A DNA stretch of 64,000 nucleotides from Thiobacillus thioparus DSM 505 (GCF_000373385.1 NZ_KB891316.1:248001-312000), one strand, 5' to 3'; counted from the stretch's first letter, positions 23,214 to 32,240 are shown. Notes: generated by a model from the letters alone, not told the origin. Numbers and translations are program-made.

Positions 23214-25127
23214 ATGACACAGGCTGAACAACTGAAACTCAGCGGCCAACTGCCCTCTCCTCGCGGGGTCGCACTGGCGATACTTGAGTTATCCAGACGC
23301 GAGAATGCGACACTGGGTGAAATTGCACGCGTCGTGCAGACCGACCCCGCATTGTCCGGGCGACTGATCAAACTGGCCAATACCGCTTCGCACGTTGCAC
23401 GACCGGTTGTCTCGATTCAGGAAGCCGTCGTCCGCCAGGGCATGGCGACGGTGCGCCATCTGGCATTGGGTTTTTCGCTGGTCGACCAGTACCGTGACGG
23501 CGCCTGCGAGGCATTCGACTACAAGGGATACTGGTCGCATTCCCTGCTGATGGCGCTGTGCATGCAGGCCCTCGGGACGCGAGTGCATGTGGCCGCCGCG
23601 GACGAACTGTTCGTCTGTGGCCTGCTGGCGCAGGTAGGGAAGCTGGCGCTGGCGACGGCCTATCCCGACGAATACAACACGGTCCTGCTGGCACGACGGT
23701 CCGACCCCGCGCAAGCGCTCATCGCCCTTGAACGGTCCCGCCTGGAAACCGACCATGTCGAAATGGGTACCGTCATGATGGCCGACTGGGGCATGCCCAG
23801 AACCTTCACCGAGCCGCTTACCCATTACGAAGAGCCGGACCATCCAGGCTTCCCCCATGATTCGCGCGCCAACAGCCTGGTGCTGATGCTGCGCCTGTCG
23901 CACCAGCTGGCCGACCTTGGACAGATCGATGCCGGCGCACGGCCCGACCTGCTGAAGGACTGGATGGCGAAGGCCGTTGCGCTCGACATTTCCCCGGAAA
24001 CGGCCGGCAGCTTTGTCGACGACGTCATCCATCACTGGCGGGAATGGAGCGAGCTGCTGAAGATCCCGGCTGTCGCGCTGCCGTCGTTTGCCGAGATCTG
24101 CCACGGCCACCACGAAGCCGAAGGCCAGGCCCATGATGGCGACATGGCGGATATCGAAATGCCATTGCGCATCGTGGTGGCGGACCGCGATGCCACCCGC
24201 CGTCGCCACATCATGACCTTGCTGGTCGAGAACAGCGAGCATACGGTCTACCCGGCCGAGAACGGGAACGCTGCGCTTGCCCTGGCGATGGAAGTGCTGC
24301 CCCATGTCATCATCGCGCATTACGAGCTACCCCTGCTCGATGGCCTGGAATTGTGCCAGGCCCTGCGGGCCACCGATGAAGGTCGACGCATGCATATTCT
24401 GATGACGTCCGACGAGCACGGCGAAGAACAGCTGAACCGCGCCTATGAAGCCGATGCTGACGGCTATCTACCTAGCAACCTCAGTTCCAAGGGCCTGCAT
24501 ACCCGCCTGCGTGCCGCACAGCGCATGATCCATCTGCAAACCGCTTGGGAAAAGGATCGTGCGCAACTGCGCCAGATCGCAGCCGAACTGGCGGTGGCCA
24601 ACCGCCGACTGGCCAACGCAGCGCTCACCGACCTGCTGACCGGGCTGCCGAACCGCCGCTCGGCCATGGACCAGCTCGAACAGGCCTGGAGTGCCGCTTC
24701 TCGCTCAGGCCAGCCGATTGCCGTGATGGTGGTCGATATCGATCATTTCAAGCATATCAACGACACCTATGGCCATGCTGCCGGGGACCGGGTATTGCGC
24801 GAAGCTGCAGCCATCCTGCGTGCCTCGGCGCGTCGCGAGGACAGTGTCTGCCGTATCGGCGGCGAGGAATTCCTGGTTATTTGTCCCAACACCGATCTCA
24901 ACGCCGCGCTGCAGTCGGCCGAACGCCTGCGTGCGAACCTGAGCGCCAAGCGGATCACCATCGGAAACACGGAAAAAACGCTCACCGTCAGCATCGGGGT
25001 AGCCACACGCGAATCCGTCACCGGCGACATCGACGCGCTGGTCAGCATCGCCGACCAGGCGCTCTATGCCGCCAAGGAAGCGGGGCGCAACAAAGTCTGC
25101 ACTCGGCAGTACAGCGTATTCCATTGA
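23214..25127 (+). CDS. HDOD / pseudo-receiver / GGDEF signalling protein
   Basis: A 637-residue soluble regulator with three domains: HDOD at about residues 10-285 (LPSPRGVALAILEL, DPALSGRLIKLANTA), a receiver-like domain at about 318-435, and a diguanylate cyclase at about 470-632 after a coiled linker. The cyclase site reads GGEEF, a functional variant, with a RRED I-site five residues before it. In the receiver the phospho-acceptor Asp position is His369 (VIIAHYELPLLDG) and the conserved Lys is replaced (GYLPSNLSSK), so ordinary phosphorylation is unlikely. It probably produces c-di-GMP under HDOD control. TTG or later starts were not needed. Confidence 0.88.
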   Translation: MTQAEQLKLSGQLPSPRGVALAILELSRRENATLGEIARVVQTDPALSGRLIKLANTASHVARPVVSIQEAVVRQGMATVRHLALGFSLVDQYRDGACEAFDYKGYWSHSLLMALCMQALGTRVHVAAADELFVCGLLAQVGKLALATAYPDEYNTVLLARRSDPAQALIALERSRLETDHVEMGTVMMADWGMPRTFTEPLTHYEEPDHPGFPHDSRANSLVLMLRLSHQLADLGQIDAGARPDLLKDWMAKAVALDISPETAGSFVDDVIHHWREWSELLKIPAVALPSFAEICHGHHEAEGQAHDGDMADIEMPLRIVVADRDATRRRHIMTLLVENSEHTVYPAENGNAALALAMEVLPHVIIAHYELPLLDGLELCQALRATDEGRRMHILMTSDEHGEEQLNRAYEADADGYLPSNLSSKGLHTRLRAAQRMIHLQTAWEKDRAQLRQIAAELAVANRRLANAALTDLLTGLPNRRSAMDQLEQAWSAASRSGQPIAVMVVDIDHFKHINDTYGHAAGDRVLREAAAILRASARREDSVCRIGGEEFLVICPNTDLNAALQSAERLRANLSAKRITIGNTEKTLTVSIGVATRESVTGDIDALVSIADQALYAAKEAGRNKVCTRQYSVFH

Positions 25128-25130
25128 CCC

Positions 25131-25148
25131 TGTCCGCACCTGCGGACA
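25131..25148. terminator. Small perfect inverted repeat between convergent genes
   Basis: TGTCCGCA and TGCGGACA are separated by 2 bases, 3 nt after the GGDEF gene stop and 30 nt before the end of the convergent pat-like gene. There is no T run in either direction, so it is at best a weak bidirectional terminator. Confidence 0.35.
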
Positions 25149-25177
25149 AGCATCTGCCTCAAACTGGCCTGCCCGCG

Positions 25178-27856
25178 CTAGAGCGCGCGTGAAACCTTCC
25201 GGACAGTGTCATCCTCGGGGTGTACCTCGATATGGAAGCCCAGCGCTTCCACCAACTTCAGCATGGGGCGGTTGGTCTTCAGCACCTCGCCCTCCATCAC
25301 TTTCAGACCCTTGCTGCGCGCAACGTCCATCAGTACATCCATGAGCTTGTGGCCGATCCCCTGTTTCTGCCAGCGGTCGTCGACCACCAGGGCGAATTCG
25401 CAGGATTCGGCATCCGGATTGATGGCATAGCGCGCCACGCCCAGCTCGACCTCCCTGCCATCGATCTCGGTCAACGCCAGCAGCGCCATTTCGCGTGTGT
25501 AGTCGATCTGGGTCAGACGCGCCAGCATGGTGGGGGAAAGCTCGCGTACCGCATCCATGAAACGGAAATACTTGGATTCCTCGGACAGGCTGCGCACGAA
25601 ACCCTGGGTCAGGTCGGCATCTTCGGGACGGATCGGTCGGATCAACACGTCGTTGCCGCTGGGCAATTGCCAGCGCGTCACCAGATGCGCGGGATACGGA
25701 TGAATCGCCATGTGGCCGTAGCGGTCGGCGGTCGGCACGCGCGGCGCGATGACAATGCGCGCATCCAGCGCCAGCGCGCCGTGTTCGTCCACCAGCAGGG
25801 GATTGATGTCGATTTCCGCGAGCCACGGCAGCTCGCAGACCATTTCCGACAAGCGCAGCAGGACGTTCTCCAGTGCATCCATGTCGATCGGCGGGCGATT
25901 GCGGAACGGGCCCAGCAAGGTCGCGACGCGGGTCCGCCGGATCAGGTCGCGCGCCAGATAGTGGTTGAGCGGCGGCAAGGTCACGGCGCGGTCCTGCAGG
26001 GCCTCGACGTCGACGCCGCCGGCGCCGAACACGATCACCGGACCCAACACCGGGTCCGAGGTCATGCCCAGCAGGACTTCGCGCGCATGCGGACGCGCCG
26101 CCATCGGCTCGATGACGATGCCGTCGAGGGTGGCGTCAGGTCGCAGGCGTTTGATGTCGGCCAGCATCTCGCCAAAGGCGGCACGCACCGCCTGGCCGCT
26201 GGACAGGCCCAGCCGTACACCATTGACGTCGGACTTGTGGGTGATGTCCGGCGAGTTGATCTTCATCGCCACCGGGAAGCCCAGCTGTTGCGCCAGCAGC
26301 ATCGCTTCCATGGGATCACGCGCAATCAGGGTCTGCGCGATCGGGATGTGGAACGCCGACAACAGCGCCTTCGATTCCACTTCGTTCAGCAGATGGCGGC
26401 CATGCGCCAGCGCGCTCTCGATGATCAGGCGCGCGCCCTCCACGTCCGGCTCGGCCTGATGCGACAGCGGCCCCGGCGTCTGCATCAATAGCCGCTGGTT
26501 CTCGTAGAAAGCCGAGAGGAAGGAGAACACCTCGACCGCGGGCTCCGGTGTGGTGAAATAGGGAATCCCCGCCTGCTTGAACAGCCGCCGGCCTTCGATC
26601 ACTTGCGCCTCGCCCATCCAGCAGGTCAACACCGGCTTGCTCGAAGTCTTCGCCGCGTCCACCACCGCCTGGGCCGCCTCGGTCGGCCTCGTCATCGCCT
26701 GCGGCGTCAGCATGGCCAGCACGCCGTCGACGTTGTCGTCGCGAAGGCAGGCGTCCACCGCAGCGCGATAGCGCGCTGCGGTGGCATCGCCAATGATGTC
26801 GAGCGGGTTGTCCTGCGACCAGTTGGACGGCAATACGCCGTTGAGCGTTTCGATCGTTTCGGGCGACAGCTCGGCCATGCGCACGCCCATGTCCACCGCA
26901 AGATCGGTCGCCATGACGCCGGGCCCGCCGCCGTTGGTGACGATGGCAAGCCGGTTGCCGGTGGGCTGGATATGCGTGGACAACGCCCGCGCCGAGGCGA
27001 ACAGCTGCAGGATGGTATTGACCCGCACCACGCCGGCACGTCGCACCAGCGCATCGAACACCGCGTCCGATCCCACCAGGGCACCGGTATGCGACATCAC
27101 CGCCTTGGCGCCCGTCGCATGGCGCCCCACCTTGACCATGACGATGGGCTTGAAGCGGGCGGTTGCGCGCAGCGCACTCATGAAGCGGCGTGCATCGCGG
27201 ATGCCCTCGATATACAACAGGATGCCCTTGGTCTGCGTGTCGACGGCGAGGTAGTCAAGAATCTCGCCGAAATCCAGATCGGCCGATGCGCCGGTGGAAA
27301 TCACGCTGGAAAACCCGATGCCGTTGGTTTCCGCCCAGTCCAGCATGGCCGTGCACAGCGCGCCGGATTGCGACACCAGCGCAAGGTCACCGGCCTGGGT
27401 GACGCCCTGGCTGAAGGTGGCATTCAGGCCGATGGACGGCCGCTGGATACCCAGGCAGTTGGGGCCGATGAAGCGGATGCCGTATTGCCGGGCAATCGCC
27501 ACCAGGGCATCCTCCAACGCCATCCCCTGCTCGCCCACTTCGCGGAATCCGGCGGACAGCACGATGGCATGGCGGATCCCATGCTGCCCGCATGCCTGCA
27601 TGATCGACACCACGGTCGACGCGGGCGTGGCGATCAGGGCCAACTCCGGCACCGCCGGCAATTCGCCGGCCGACGCGTAGCAGCGCACGCCGAACACCGT
27701 TGCATACTTCGGGTTGACCGGATAGACCTCGCCCTTGTAGCCGGCTTGGCGCAGGTTGCGGAACAGGGTGCCGGCGACCGAATCCTCGCGTTCGCTGGCA
27801 CCAAAGACCGCGACCGAACGGGCGTTGAACAGAGGGTGCAGATAGTGTCGGGGCAT
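25178..27856 (-). CDS. Pat/Pka-type bifunctional acyl-CoA synthetase-like GNAT acetyltransferase
   Basis: An 892-residue protein, close in length to E. coli PatZ (Pka, 886). It begins with the CoA-binding domain (LFNARSVAVFGASEREDSVAGT), then the succinyl-CoA-ligase-like domains (GPNCLGIQ, SQSGALCTAML), MSHTGALVGSD near residue 250 carrying the His that is phosphorylated in ADP-forming acyl-CoA synthetases, an ATP-grasp segment (GFPVAMKINSPDITHKSDV), and a C-terminal GNAT domain from about residue 725 (VVDDRWQKQGIGHKLM acetyl-CoA loop). Such proteins acetylate lysines and inactivate targets such as acetyl-CoA synthetase. The intact His leaves open a synthetase activity. It is divergent from a deacetylase-like gene across 128 bp. 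Confidence 0.88.
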   Translation of the reverse strand: MPRHYLHPLFNARSVAVFGASEREDSVAGTLFRNLRQAGYKGEVYPVNPKYATVFGVRCYASAGELPAVPELALIATPASTVVSIMQACGQHGIRHAIVLSAGFREVGEQGMALEDALVAIARQYGIRFIGPNCLGIQRPSIGLNATFSQGVTQAGDLALVSQSGALCTAMLDWAETNGIGFSSVISTGASADLDFGEILDYLAVDTQTKGILLYIEGIRDARRFMSALRATARFKPIVMVKVGRHATGAKAVMSHTGALVGSDAVFDALVRRAGVVRVNTILQLFASARALSTHIQPTGNRLAIVTNGGGPGVMATDLAVDMGVRMAELSPETIETLNGVLPSNWSQDNPLDIIGDATAARYRAAVDACLRDDNVDGVLAMLTPQAMTRPTEAAQAVVDAAKTSSKPVLTCWMGEAQVIEGRRLFKQAGIPYFTTPEPAVEVFSFLSAFYENQRLLMQTPGPLSHQAEPDVEGARLIIESALAHGRHLLNEVESKALLSAFHIPIAQTLIARDPMEAMLLAQQLGFPVAMKINSPDITHKSDVNGVRLGLSSGQAVRAAFGEMLADIKRLRPDATLDGIVIEPMAARPHAREVLLGMTSDPVLGPVIVFGAGGVDVEALQDRAVTLPPLNHYLARDLIRRTRVATLLGPFRNRPPIDMDALENVLLRLSEMVCELPWLAEIDINPLLVDEHGALALDARIVIAPRVPTADRYGHMAIHPYPAHLVTRWQLPSGNDVLIRPIRPEDADLTQGFVRSLSEESKYFRFMDAVRELSPTMLARLTQIDYTREMALLALTEIDGREVELGVARYAINPDAESCEFALVVDDRWQKQGIGHKLMDVLMDVARSKGLKVMEGEVLKTNRPMLKLVEALGFHIEVHPEDDTVRKVSRAL

Positions 27857-27984
27857 GGTTGGGTCAGCCTGGATTGCTGCGGCCTAATCGAGCGGATCGG
27901 GAATCAGCCTATGCTAGGCCATCCCCTGCTGCCGCGCCATCATGCCGGGCGTATAGTTGATTTATTTCTTCCCTTGCCTGCGCC

Positions 27985-28908
27985 ATGCACACCGCCTACA
28001 TCACCCATCCGTCATGCCTCCAGCACAACATGGGCGACTGGCATCCGGAGAGCCCCGCACGCCTGCGCGCCATCGACGACCGGTTGCATGCCGCCCATCT
28101 GTTCGACTTCCTGGCCCATCACGAAGCCCCGTGCGTTCACCGCAGCCAGCTGCTGCGGGTGCATGACGCCACCTACCTCGATGCCGTCGACGCCGCCGTG
28201 CCCAGCGAAGGCGTACGCATGCTCGACCCCGACACCGGCATGAATCCGTATAGCCTGGAGGCCGCGCGCCACGCGGCCGGCGGCGCCGTGATGGCAGTCG
28301 ACCGGGTGACCCAGGGCGCGGAAGCCAACGCCTTCGTCGCCATCCGTCCGCCCGGCCACCACGCCACCCGCAACCAGGCCATGGGATTCTGCATCTTCAA
28401 CAACATCGCCGTGGCCGCCGCGCACGCGCTCGAACAGCACGGCCTGGAGCGCGTCGCCATCGTCGATTTCGACGTCCACCACGGCAACGGCACCGAGGAC
28501 ATCTTCCGCGACGACCCGCGCGTGATGCTCTGCTCCACCTTTCAGCACCCCTTCTATCCTTTCCGCGGCGCGGACACCGCTAGCGAGCACATCGTCAACG
28601 TGCCCTTGCCTGCCGGCACCACTGGCACAACTTACCGCGAAGCCTTTATCACCCTGATCCTGCCGCGGCTGGAGGCCTTCCGCCCGCAAATGCTGTTTTT
28701 CTCCGCCGGCTTCGACGGCCACCGCGAGGACGACATGGCGCAATTCGGCCTGGTGGAAGCGGATTACGTCTGGATCACCGAGCAGGTCATGGGCGTGGCC
28801 GCACGCCATGCCGGGCGGCGCATCGTCTCGGTGCTCGAAGGCGGCTACGACCTCAGTTCCCTGGGACGCAGCGTGGCGGCACACATCAAAACGCTGGCAG
28901 AACTGTAG
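27985..28908 (+). CDS. Histone deacetylase family protein
   Basis: A 307-residue zinc amidohydrolase of the arginase/deacetylase fold. Diagnostic motifs are WHPESPARL near the N-terminus, RPPGHHA (the His-His charge relay), VDFDVHHGNGTED (zinc-binding Asp and His), SAGFDGHRED (second zinc Asp) and the catalytic-loop LEGGYDLSSL. Bacterial members remove acetyl groups from proteins, acetylpolyamines or acetoin-related substrates. The placement opposite a protein acetyltransferase suggests the two form a reversible acetylation pair (inference). No signal peptide, so it acts in the cytoplasm. Confidence 0.9.
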   Translation: MHTAYITHPSCLQHNMGDWHPESPARLRAIDDRLHAAHLFDFLAHHEAPCVHRSQLLRVHDATYLDAVDAAVPSEGVRMLDPDTGMNPYSLEAARHAAGGAVMAVDRVTQGAEANAFVAIRPPGHHATRNQAMGFCIFNNIAVAAAHALEQHGLERVAIVDFDVHHGNGTEDIFRDDPRVMLCSTFQHPFYPFRGADTASEHIVNVPLPAGTTGTTYREAFITLILPRLEAFRPQMLFFSAGFDGHREDDMAQFGLVEADYVWITEQVMGVAARHAGRRIVSVLEGGYDLSSLGRSVAAHIKTLAEL

Positions 28909-29091
28909 GTCGCATTCCACGTTCTTCGCATGCCGGGCCAGACAAGGCGGGGTTCGGAGTGGAACCCGTAATTGACTGGAAGGCGGCAGAAGTGGCATTG
29001 TCTGGCGGGCCTGGGCCAGCGCCACCCGGCGCCATCGGAATGCCACCTTGTTTCACGTCACTTCACACAACGCAATGCAAAGGAGACGGCG

Positions 29092-29910
29092 ATGAGCAGT
29101 CCTGAATCCGACACGATTTTTGCCGGCTCCATTCCCCGGCTCTATGAGGAATATCTCGTCCCGCTGATCTTCCAGCCATACGCCGATGACCTTGCCAACC
29201 GCCTGGCTTCACGCCCCCTCTCCCGTGTACTCGAAATTGCCGCCGGCACGGGCGTCCTGACCCGTCGACTGACATCCGCACTGTCGGAAGACGTCGCGAT
29301 TGTCGCCACGGACCTGAACCGTCCCATGCTGGACATGGCCACCAAGATCGGTACGAGCCGCCCGGTGGAATGGCACCAGGCAGACGCCATGCAGCTGCCA
29401 TTCGGGGACGCGCAGTTCGATGCAGTGGTGTGCCAGTTCGGGGTCATGTTCTTTCCCGACAAGCCGAAGGCGTTCTCCGAGGCATTCCGCGTGCTCAGAC
29501 CGGGTGGTGTGCTGCTGTTCAGCGTCTGGGACCGGATCGAGGAGAACGAGTTTGCCCATACGGTGGAGACCGCCCTGGAATCCCTCTTTCCCAATGATCC
29601 CCCACGCTTCATGGCGCGCACGCCGCATGGCTACCATGATCTCGCACGCATCGAGCGCGACCTCCGGAGCAGTGGCGTTGTCACCTCACCGCACGTCCAT
29701 ACCGTCGCACAGCGCAGTGCGGCGGCGTCCCCGCACATCCCCGCGCTCGCCTACTGCCAGGGTACCCCCCTGCGCAATGAAATCGAGGCGCGCGACAAGA
29801 CCCGGCTGGGCGAGGCAACCGAGCTTGCAGCCGCAGCGATCACCGAACGGTTCGGGCCAGGTCCTGTCGACAGCAAGATCCAGGCACACGTTGTCACGCT
29901 CGAACGTTAA
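29092..29910 (+). CDS. Class I SAM-dependent methyltransferase
   Basis: A 272-residue enzyme. The SAM-binding core is visible as VLEIAAGTGVLTRRL (motif I, about residues 46-60), IVATDLNRPMLDMA, WHQADAMQLPFGDAQFDAVVCQFGVMFFPD and RVLRPGGVLLFSVWD, the layout of UbiE/Methyltransf_11 enzymes. The acceptor cannot be told from sequence. ATG 29092 has a good AGGAG upstream; the longer frame to 28972 lacks support. The 183 bp before it contain interleaved inverted repeats (see findings) but no gene. Confidence 0.85.
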   Translation: MSSPESDTIFAGSIPRLYEEYLVPLIFQPYADDLANRLASRPLSRVLEIAAGTGVLTRRLTSALSEDVAIVATDLNRPMLDMATKIGTSRPVEWHQADAMQLPFGDAQFDAVVCQFGVMFFPDKPKAFSEAFRVLRPGGVLLFSVWDRIEENEFAHTVETALESLFPNDPPRFMARTPHGYHDLARIERDLRSSGVVTSPHVHTVAQRSAAASPHIPALAYCQGTPLRNEIEARDKTRLGEATELAAAAITERFGPGPVDSKIQAHVVTLER

Positions 29911-29981
29911 GTATCATTACCCGGATATCCTGCCCGGTTTCCCAGCCAACCGGGCATGTCGCCAGTCAGCCGAACCCGCCC

Positions 29982-30509
29982 ATGAGGAAAAACATGATCA
30001 AACTTCGCCACCTCATCCTGCTTGCCTATGTCGTCATGAGCCCCGCCATCGCGGCGGAACTGCCTGCCAGCGAAGCGTCCGTCAGGGAACTGCTCGCCAT
30101 CACCCAGTCCCGCAAGCTGGTTGATAGCACCATGGGGCAAGTCGATACCATGATGCAGCGTTCCATGAAACAGGCACTCGCAGGCCAGCCGACGCTTACA
30201 ACCGATCAGCAGAAGATCATGGACAGCATGCGCACGCAGATGATCGCCCTGATCAGGACGGACATGAAATGGGAGACGCTGGAGCCGATGTTCGTTGACA
30301 TCTACATGCAGTCCTTCACGCAGAAGGAGGTCAATGGAATGCTTGATTTCTACAAGTCTGAACCAGGACAGGCAGTCATCGCAAAGATGCCCATCGTGAT
30401 GCAGAACACCATGCAGGCCATGCAGGCACGCATGGCAACGACGCTCCCGAAACTTCAGAAATTGCAGCAGGATGCGATGGCCGAACTCAGGGCGAGCCGG
30501 GCGAAATAA
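29982..30509 (+). CDS. Secreted DUF2059 protein
   Basis: A 175-residue protein with a signal peptide (hydrophobic IKLRHLILLAYVVMSPAIAA, cleavage after AIAA) and a helical DUF2059 domain (MFVDIYMQSFTQKEVNGMLDFYKSEPGQAVIAKMPIVMQ). The family is periplasmic and functionally unassigned. MRKNMIK offers two starts; the ATG at 29997 has GAGGAAAA just before it, so the protein may be five residues shorter. It is convergent with the DUF2182 gene. Confidence 0.82.
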   Translation: MRKNMIKLRHLILLAYVVMSPAIAAELPASEASVRELLAITQSRKLVDSTMGQVDTMMQRSMKQALAGQPTLTTDQQKIMDSMRTQMIALIRTDMKWETLEPMFVDIYMQSFTQKEVNGMLDFYKSEPGQAVIAKMPIVMQNTMQAMQARMATTLPKLQKLQQDAMAELRASRAK

Positions 30510-30527
30510 AACAGAAGCATATTGAAG

Positions 30528-30545
30528 CCGGGCTGTTCCGCCCGG
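30528..30545. terminator. Hairpin between convergent DUF2059 and DUF2182 genes
   Basis: CCGGGC (30528-30533) and GCCCGG (30540-30545) form a 6-bp stem with a 6-nt loop, immediately before the stop codon of the minus-strand gene. No T tract, so only a weak call. Confidence 0.35.
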
Positions 30546-31349
30546 TCAGCGCGGGATCCCGAGCGCCATCCAGCTTCCCCACGCGACCAGGGCCAGACCC
30601 GTGGCGTGGCTGAGCCTTCGCCCCTGCGGCAGATTTTTTTCCAGCAGCACGAAAGCGGCGAGCAGGGCGATCCACAGCAGATTCATGACCCCCACGACAA
30701 ACAGGACTAGCATCAGCAGCCCGCAGCAGCCGGTGCAATAGAGGCCATGCCGCCATCCCATGACCAGAGCGCCCCGTGCACCGTCGCGCCATTCGTTCAG
30801 GAGAAACCCGAGCGGAGAGCGGCAATGGTTGAGGCAGGCGTGCTTCGCCGGTGTCCACTGGTAGATGCCGGCGGCGACCAGCACCGCGCCGCCCAGCAGG
30901 GGGCTGGTGCCGACCATCGCAGGCGAAATCAGCATGACACTGTGCAATCCCCACTGAATCAGTGTCGCGGCCACGCTGAAAGCCGTCCACGCGAGGAGGT
31001 AACCGAACAGGAACAGGCCGCTCATCATCCCTGATGAGACCTGGAAACGGCGTTCATGCCGGATGCGCGCAAACAGCAGGAGCACTGGGCTGGCAGATGG
31101 CGCCATCATGCCGATCATCATGACGACCCACATCGTGAACACCAACGCGAGGTCAAACGGTCCCCATTCCCGGGCATTGGGCATCGCCATGTCCACCACG
31201 TCCATGTGGTCCATAGCCCACGCCTGATAGGCGAGATACCCCCATGCCAGCGCCGTGATCCCGACGACGCTGGCAACTGCTACGAAGCTTGCGGCGCGGG
31301 TCCCGTATCGCCCATCAGGCTTGGTAGCTGAAGGGAGAATAAAACCCAT
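30546..31349 (-). CDS. DUF2182 integral membrane protein
   Basis: A 267-residue protein with about six hydrophobic segments. The DUF2182 family (described as predicted metal-binding membrane proteins) is recognised by the WVVMMIGMMAPSASPVLLLF segment, WTPAKHACLNHCRSP and GLYCTGCCGLLMLVLFVVGVMNL. The CLNHC and CTGCC groups could bind metal. It starts inside the end of the DUF1326 gene; ATG 31349 is preferred to one at 31370. The pair DUF1326-DUF2182 is a recurring neighbourhood, so the two probably act together. Confidence 0.8.
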   Translation of the reverse strand: MGFILPSATKPDGRYGTRAASFVAVASVVGITALAWGYLAYQAWAMDHMDVVDMAMPNAREWGPFDLALVFTMWVVMMIGMMAPSASPVLLLFARIRHERRFQVSSGMMSGLFLFGYLLAWTAFSVAATLIQWGLHSVMLISPAMVGTSPLLGGAVLVAAGIYQWTPAKHACLNHCRSPLGFLLNEWRDGARGALVMGWRHGLYCTGCCGLLMLVLFVVGVMNLLWIALLAAFVLLEKNLPQGRRLSHATGLALVAWGSWMALGIPR

Positions 31350-31917
31350 TTTTCTTGGAAATCTCCACATCGAAGCCGTGATCGTGGAAGCTCAGACGCT
31401 TCGATCTGCACGCCACCGTGGGGTAACCCGGCACCGGTGTGAACGGAATACTAGTGAGCGTGACATCCTCTCCACCCTGGCCGGGCATCGCCTCGATTTC
31501 CATTTGTGCTACTTGCGGAATGGTCAGGCTGCGTTGCTTGCCTTCGAGACGGTAATCAATAGCGGCGCTCTTGACCCCGAGGACTTCGCCGATCAACGGC
31601 GTCAACGCAGAAAGGTGGCCCCCGGCCGCCCCGGAGAATATTTTGGTGAGGGCGTCCGTCTGCTGCGTATCGGCCCGTTCATCGACATACAGGGCGACTT
31701 TCCATTTGGTTTCCAGCATATGTCCCGGCGCGTAGGCAAACAGTGCGGCGTTGAGCCCGTCGAGGGCGGTCCCGGCGAACATGCCCTGATCGATGTGCCA
31801 GCCGATCAGCGCCTTGCAATCGCCATCGGTCGGCGGGCTCGTGAACACGCACGGGCAGGCGGCCTCGCAATTGCAGGCTTCAAAGTACGTGCCTGCCACT
31901 TTCCACTGGATATCCAT
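31315..31917 (-). CDS. DUF1326 family protein
   Basis: A 200-residue soluble protein with no signal peptide. The N-terminal YFEACNCEAACPCVFTSPPTDGDCKALIGW has five cysteines in close spacing, typical of DUF1326 and suggestive of metal or thiol chemistry. The remainder is mainly beta strand. Start at 31917 is set by an excellent AAGGAGGAA ribosome-binding site; the frame is open further upstream without support. It overlaps the DUF2182 start by 35 nt, indicating co-translation. Confidence 0.82.
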   Translation of the reverse strand: MDIQWKVAGTYFEACNCEAACPCVFTSPPTDGDCKALIGWHIDQGMFAGTALDGLNAALFAYAPGHMLETKWKVALYVDERADTQQTDALTKIFSGAAGGHLSALTPLIGEVLGVKSAAIDYRLEGKQRSLTIPQVAQMEIEAMPGQGGEDVTLTSIPFTPVPGYPTVACRSKRLSFHDHGFDVEISKKNGFYSPFSYQA

Positions 31918-32240
31918 GATGTTCCTCCTTGTATGCACTTCGGGTATTCCGCTTATCGAATGATGCACACGCCTCCACAGGGGTCCAGGAGCGTGGCTTA
32001 TCCGCACAAGAGGACAAACCACCATGGTCGTCATGGCGGCATCCATGCAGTGGCTACGCTGTTTATGCGGATAAACGATGTATAGCAGATGGGCATGCCA
32101 CTGCTGTGGAAATCAGGATTTTTCGGAGGCAGGCCGCATGGTCCTGCGTATTTCATTCAAACACCGGCCGAGTACCGTTTCGGGCGCCTGCGAAGCCGGG
32201 CCGCCAGCGGCGAATTCCGGATGCCCATCAGAAATAGAAA
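31918..32240. other. Non-coding interval with spaced inverted repeat
   Basis: About 320 bp between the DUF1326 start and the cytochrome terminator without a credible gene. It contains TTATCCGCA at 31998-32006 and its complement TGCGGATAA at 32066-32074, enclosing roughly 60 bp with its own short CCATGGTCGTCATGG dyad. This could be a regulatory structure for the DUF1326-DUF2182 pair. No transposase remnant is seen. Confidence 0.4.

Noticed and set aside
31998-32074. Inverted repeat as ends of a miniature insertion element
   Set aside because: No flanking target duplication and only 9-bp arms; interior too short and without features.
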